This document shows, in pieces, positions 61,406-62,536 of a stretch of 62,536 nt of DNA. The translations under genes and the position numbers were made by a program. Origin of the DNA: Magnetococcales bacterium (GTDB lineage: Bacteria > Pseudomonadota > Magnetococcia > Magnetococcales > JADFZT01); NCBI GenBank assembly GCA_015232395.1, contig JADFZT010000022.1:1-62536 (forward strand), in the 5' to 3' direction. Position 1 is the stretch's first letter. Every line of letters begins with the position of its first letter. The notes under the pieces were generated by a model. It saw only the letters and a program-made list of their open reading frames with translations, was not told the DNA's origin and searched no databases.

Positions 61406-62167
61406 GTGAGCGGTCAAAAATTTTACAGCCAACTCTACCAGGAGGATCTCTACGGCGAAGCGGAATGGCTGCGGCGGGGGGCGCTGGAAAAAGTCACATC
61501 GGTGGTTGAGTTGCTCACATCCGTGGATGTGCGGCCCCGGGTGTTGGCCGAGCTGGGGTGTGGTACGGGTGCGGTGATCCAGGAGTGCCAGCGGCAAACC
61601 ATTGCGGATGGTTTTGTGGCGGTGGACGCCTCTGCCGACGCCATTGCCCACCTGAAAAAAAACGCCCCCGGCATCACCGCCCACCAAGGGGACATCACCA
61701 CCCTGGACTGGTCAAAGTTGGGGGGGGTGGATGTGGTGATTCTCTGCCATGTGCTGGAGCATCTGGAAGATCCTGCCACCTTTCTCACTGAGCTGACCCG
61801 TCGCTGCACAGCCCAATGGCTGGTGGTGGAGGTGCCGTTGGATGATCTTTTGGTCAGCCGCTTGAAAAGCCTGTTTCGCAATCGGCACAACAACAGCGCC
61901 GGTCACGTGCAGTTTTTCACCCCAAAGAGCTTTATGGCCCTTCTGGAGTCCGTCGGATTGGAGGTGGTGTCCCAGCGCCACTATATTCCCCGGCAATCCA
62001 TCGAAACCGTGCGCTTTGTGGCGGCCAAGGATGGTCAATCCAAACTCGCCACCGCTCTACGCCTCTTCACCGCCCACTACGGCCCTCGCTGGCTCACCCC
62101 CCTCTGGCGACGCTGGTACTATGCCCACCATGCCGTGTTGATCCGTCTGCCTGGTCCAGATTCATAA
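61406..62167 (+). CDS. Class I SAM-dependent methyltransferase
   Basis: This is a 253-residue methyltransferase. Motif I is VLAELGCGTGAVIQE, the acidic end of strand 2 is FVAVDASADAI, and VVILCHVLEHLEDPATFLTE is motif IV with the HVLEH signature of the UbiE/Methyltransf_11-23 types. The C-terminus has a short basic amphipathic region (LTPLWRRWYYAHHAVLIRLP). The GTG at 61406 follows AGAGG and gives a compact N-terminus; a start at 61379 is possible. The substrate cannot be told; similar proteins modify lipids, sugars or quinones. Confidence 0.82.
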   Translation: MSGQKFYSQLYQEDLYGEAEWLRRGALEKVTSVVELLTSVDVRPRVLAELGCGTGAVIQECQRQTIADGFVAVDASADAIAHLKKNAPGITAHQGDITTLDWSKLGGVDVVILCHVLEHLEDPATFLTELTRRCTAQWLVVEVPLDDLLVSRLKSLFRNRHNNSAGHVQFFTPKSFMALLESVGLEVVSQRHYIPRQSIETVRFVAAKDGQSKLATALRLFTAHYGPRWLTPLWRRWYYAHHAVLIRLPGPDS

Positions 62168-62265
62168 ATCCAGATTGATCTTCAGTCAAAATTGATGCAA
62201 CTTGATCTGAGGGCCAGGCCAAGAAGAGAATCGCTTCCGCAATTCGTTCTGCGAGAGGAATCATC

Positions 62266-62505
62266 ATGGACTATCAGGCACACATTATCCGGGATAAGGG
62301 GATTTGTGGTGGGGAACCCGTCATCAAAGGTACTCGGGTAACCCTGCGAACAGTTCTGGCGAGTTTAGCGGCAGGAGATAGTACGGCAGATCTCCTGAAA
62401 GATTTTCCCACCCTGACAGCAGCGGACCTGAAAGCGGTTATCGCATTCGCCGCCGACTCCGCAGTGGAAGACCTGCCTGTACCCAGAATCCCCAAAATCG
62501 CGTGA
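62266..62505 (+). CDS. DUF433 antitoxin-like protein
   Basis: The 79-residue DUF433 protein contains IIRDKGICGGEPVIKGTRVT, the conserved ...P.I.GTR..V motif, then VLASLAAGDSTADLLKDFP and LTAADLKAVIAFAAD. DUF433 members act as antitoxin-like partners of DUF5615 PIN-like proteins. AGAGGA lies six bases before the ATG at 62266. Its TGA stop overlaps a GTG that starts a DUF5615-like frame, so the pair is complete in arrangement. Confidence 0.85.
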   Translation: MDYQAHIIRDKGICGGEPVIKGTRVTLRTVLASLAAGDSTADLLKDFPTLTAADLKAVIAFAADSAVEDLPVPRIPKIA

Positions 62506-62536
62506 AAATCAAGCTGGATGAAAATCTTCCCAGATC
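62502..62536 (+). CDS. DUF5615 PIN-like toxin candidate, first codons only
   Basis: GTG at 62502 opens a frame coding MKIKLDENLPR up to the window edge. The (V/L)DENLP start is the signature of DUF5615 PIN-like proteins, which commonly follow DUF433 genes with an overlapping start. Only 11 codons are visible. Confidence 0.6.
   Translation, partial: MKIKLDENLPR

Noticed and set aside
1-62536. tRNA, rRNA or riboswitch genes
   Set aside because: The gene-free stretches were read by eye for cloverleaf, 16S/23S and known aptamer landmarks and none was recognised. A covariance search would be decisive and could not be run.

Overview
The window reads as the chromosome of a free-living Gram-negative proteobacterium. 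The evidence is a glutamate synthase pair, an MSHA-type pilus/secretin locus, lipoproteins, periplasmic-sensing kinases and c-di-GMP genes. A transporter resembling the magnetosome protein MamB, together with the rest of the gene mix, would fit a Magnetococcales-like lineage. That placement is inference and was not tested. No rRNA, tRNA or CRISPR array was recognised.

Left part (1-14600): a transposase fragment at the edge, a CNNM/CorC-type transporter, and the purD-purE-tsaC operon. A PAS-PAS histidine kinase with a stand-alone receiver follows. Next come a small DUF2892 protein, a Na/phosphate symporter with a PhoU-like partner, an unknown membrane protein, a GT-C glycosyltransferase, and a sulfotransferase overlapping a STAS protein. 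Short repeat elements with inverted ends lie between these genes.

Nitrogen block (14786-21473): gltB and gltD overlap, so ammonia assimilation through GOGAT is encoded here, with a Staphylococcal-nuclease-like protein directly downstream.

Pilus block (22200-42187, all on the minus strand): transcription runs from a large Ig-repeat lipoprotein and a small antitoxin-like gene into mshI, a PilN-like gene, mshJ, an unknown gene, a TMTC-like glycosyltransferase with TPRs, mshL, a PEGA-SPOR-SPOR-TPR protein (mshN position), mshE, mshG, a small membrane protein and two paralogous pilins. The order follows known MSHA loci. The glycosyltransferase, the SPOR/PEGA protein and a doubled c-di-GMP-binding MshE N-terminus are not part of the usual set. 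A GGDEF protein that could make the ligand is encoded at 56625-58634.

Redox block (45332-50670): a three-gene operon encodes NuoE-like, NuoF-like and NuoG/GltD-hybrid flavin/iron-sulfur proteins. It has no membrane subunits, no hydrogenase H-cluster domain and no complete molybdenum enzyme. The best match is an electron-bifurcating NAD/NADP/ferredoxin transhydrogenase of the Stn/HydBC type. A ferritin-like protein follows.

Right part (51600-62536): a higBA-type toxin-antitoxin pair whose antitoxin carries a metalloprotease domain, a BvgS-like hybrid kinase, an HDOD-GAF-GGDEF protein, the MamB-like transporter, a soluble Rossmann-plus-chemoreceptor fusion, a methyltransferase, and a DUF433/DUF5615 pair cut by the window edge. 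An ABC-2 exporter and a MNT/HEPN pair whose HEPN gene has an in-frame stop lie at 42437-45167.
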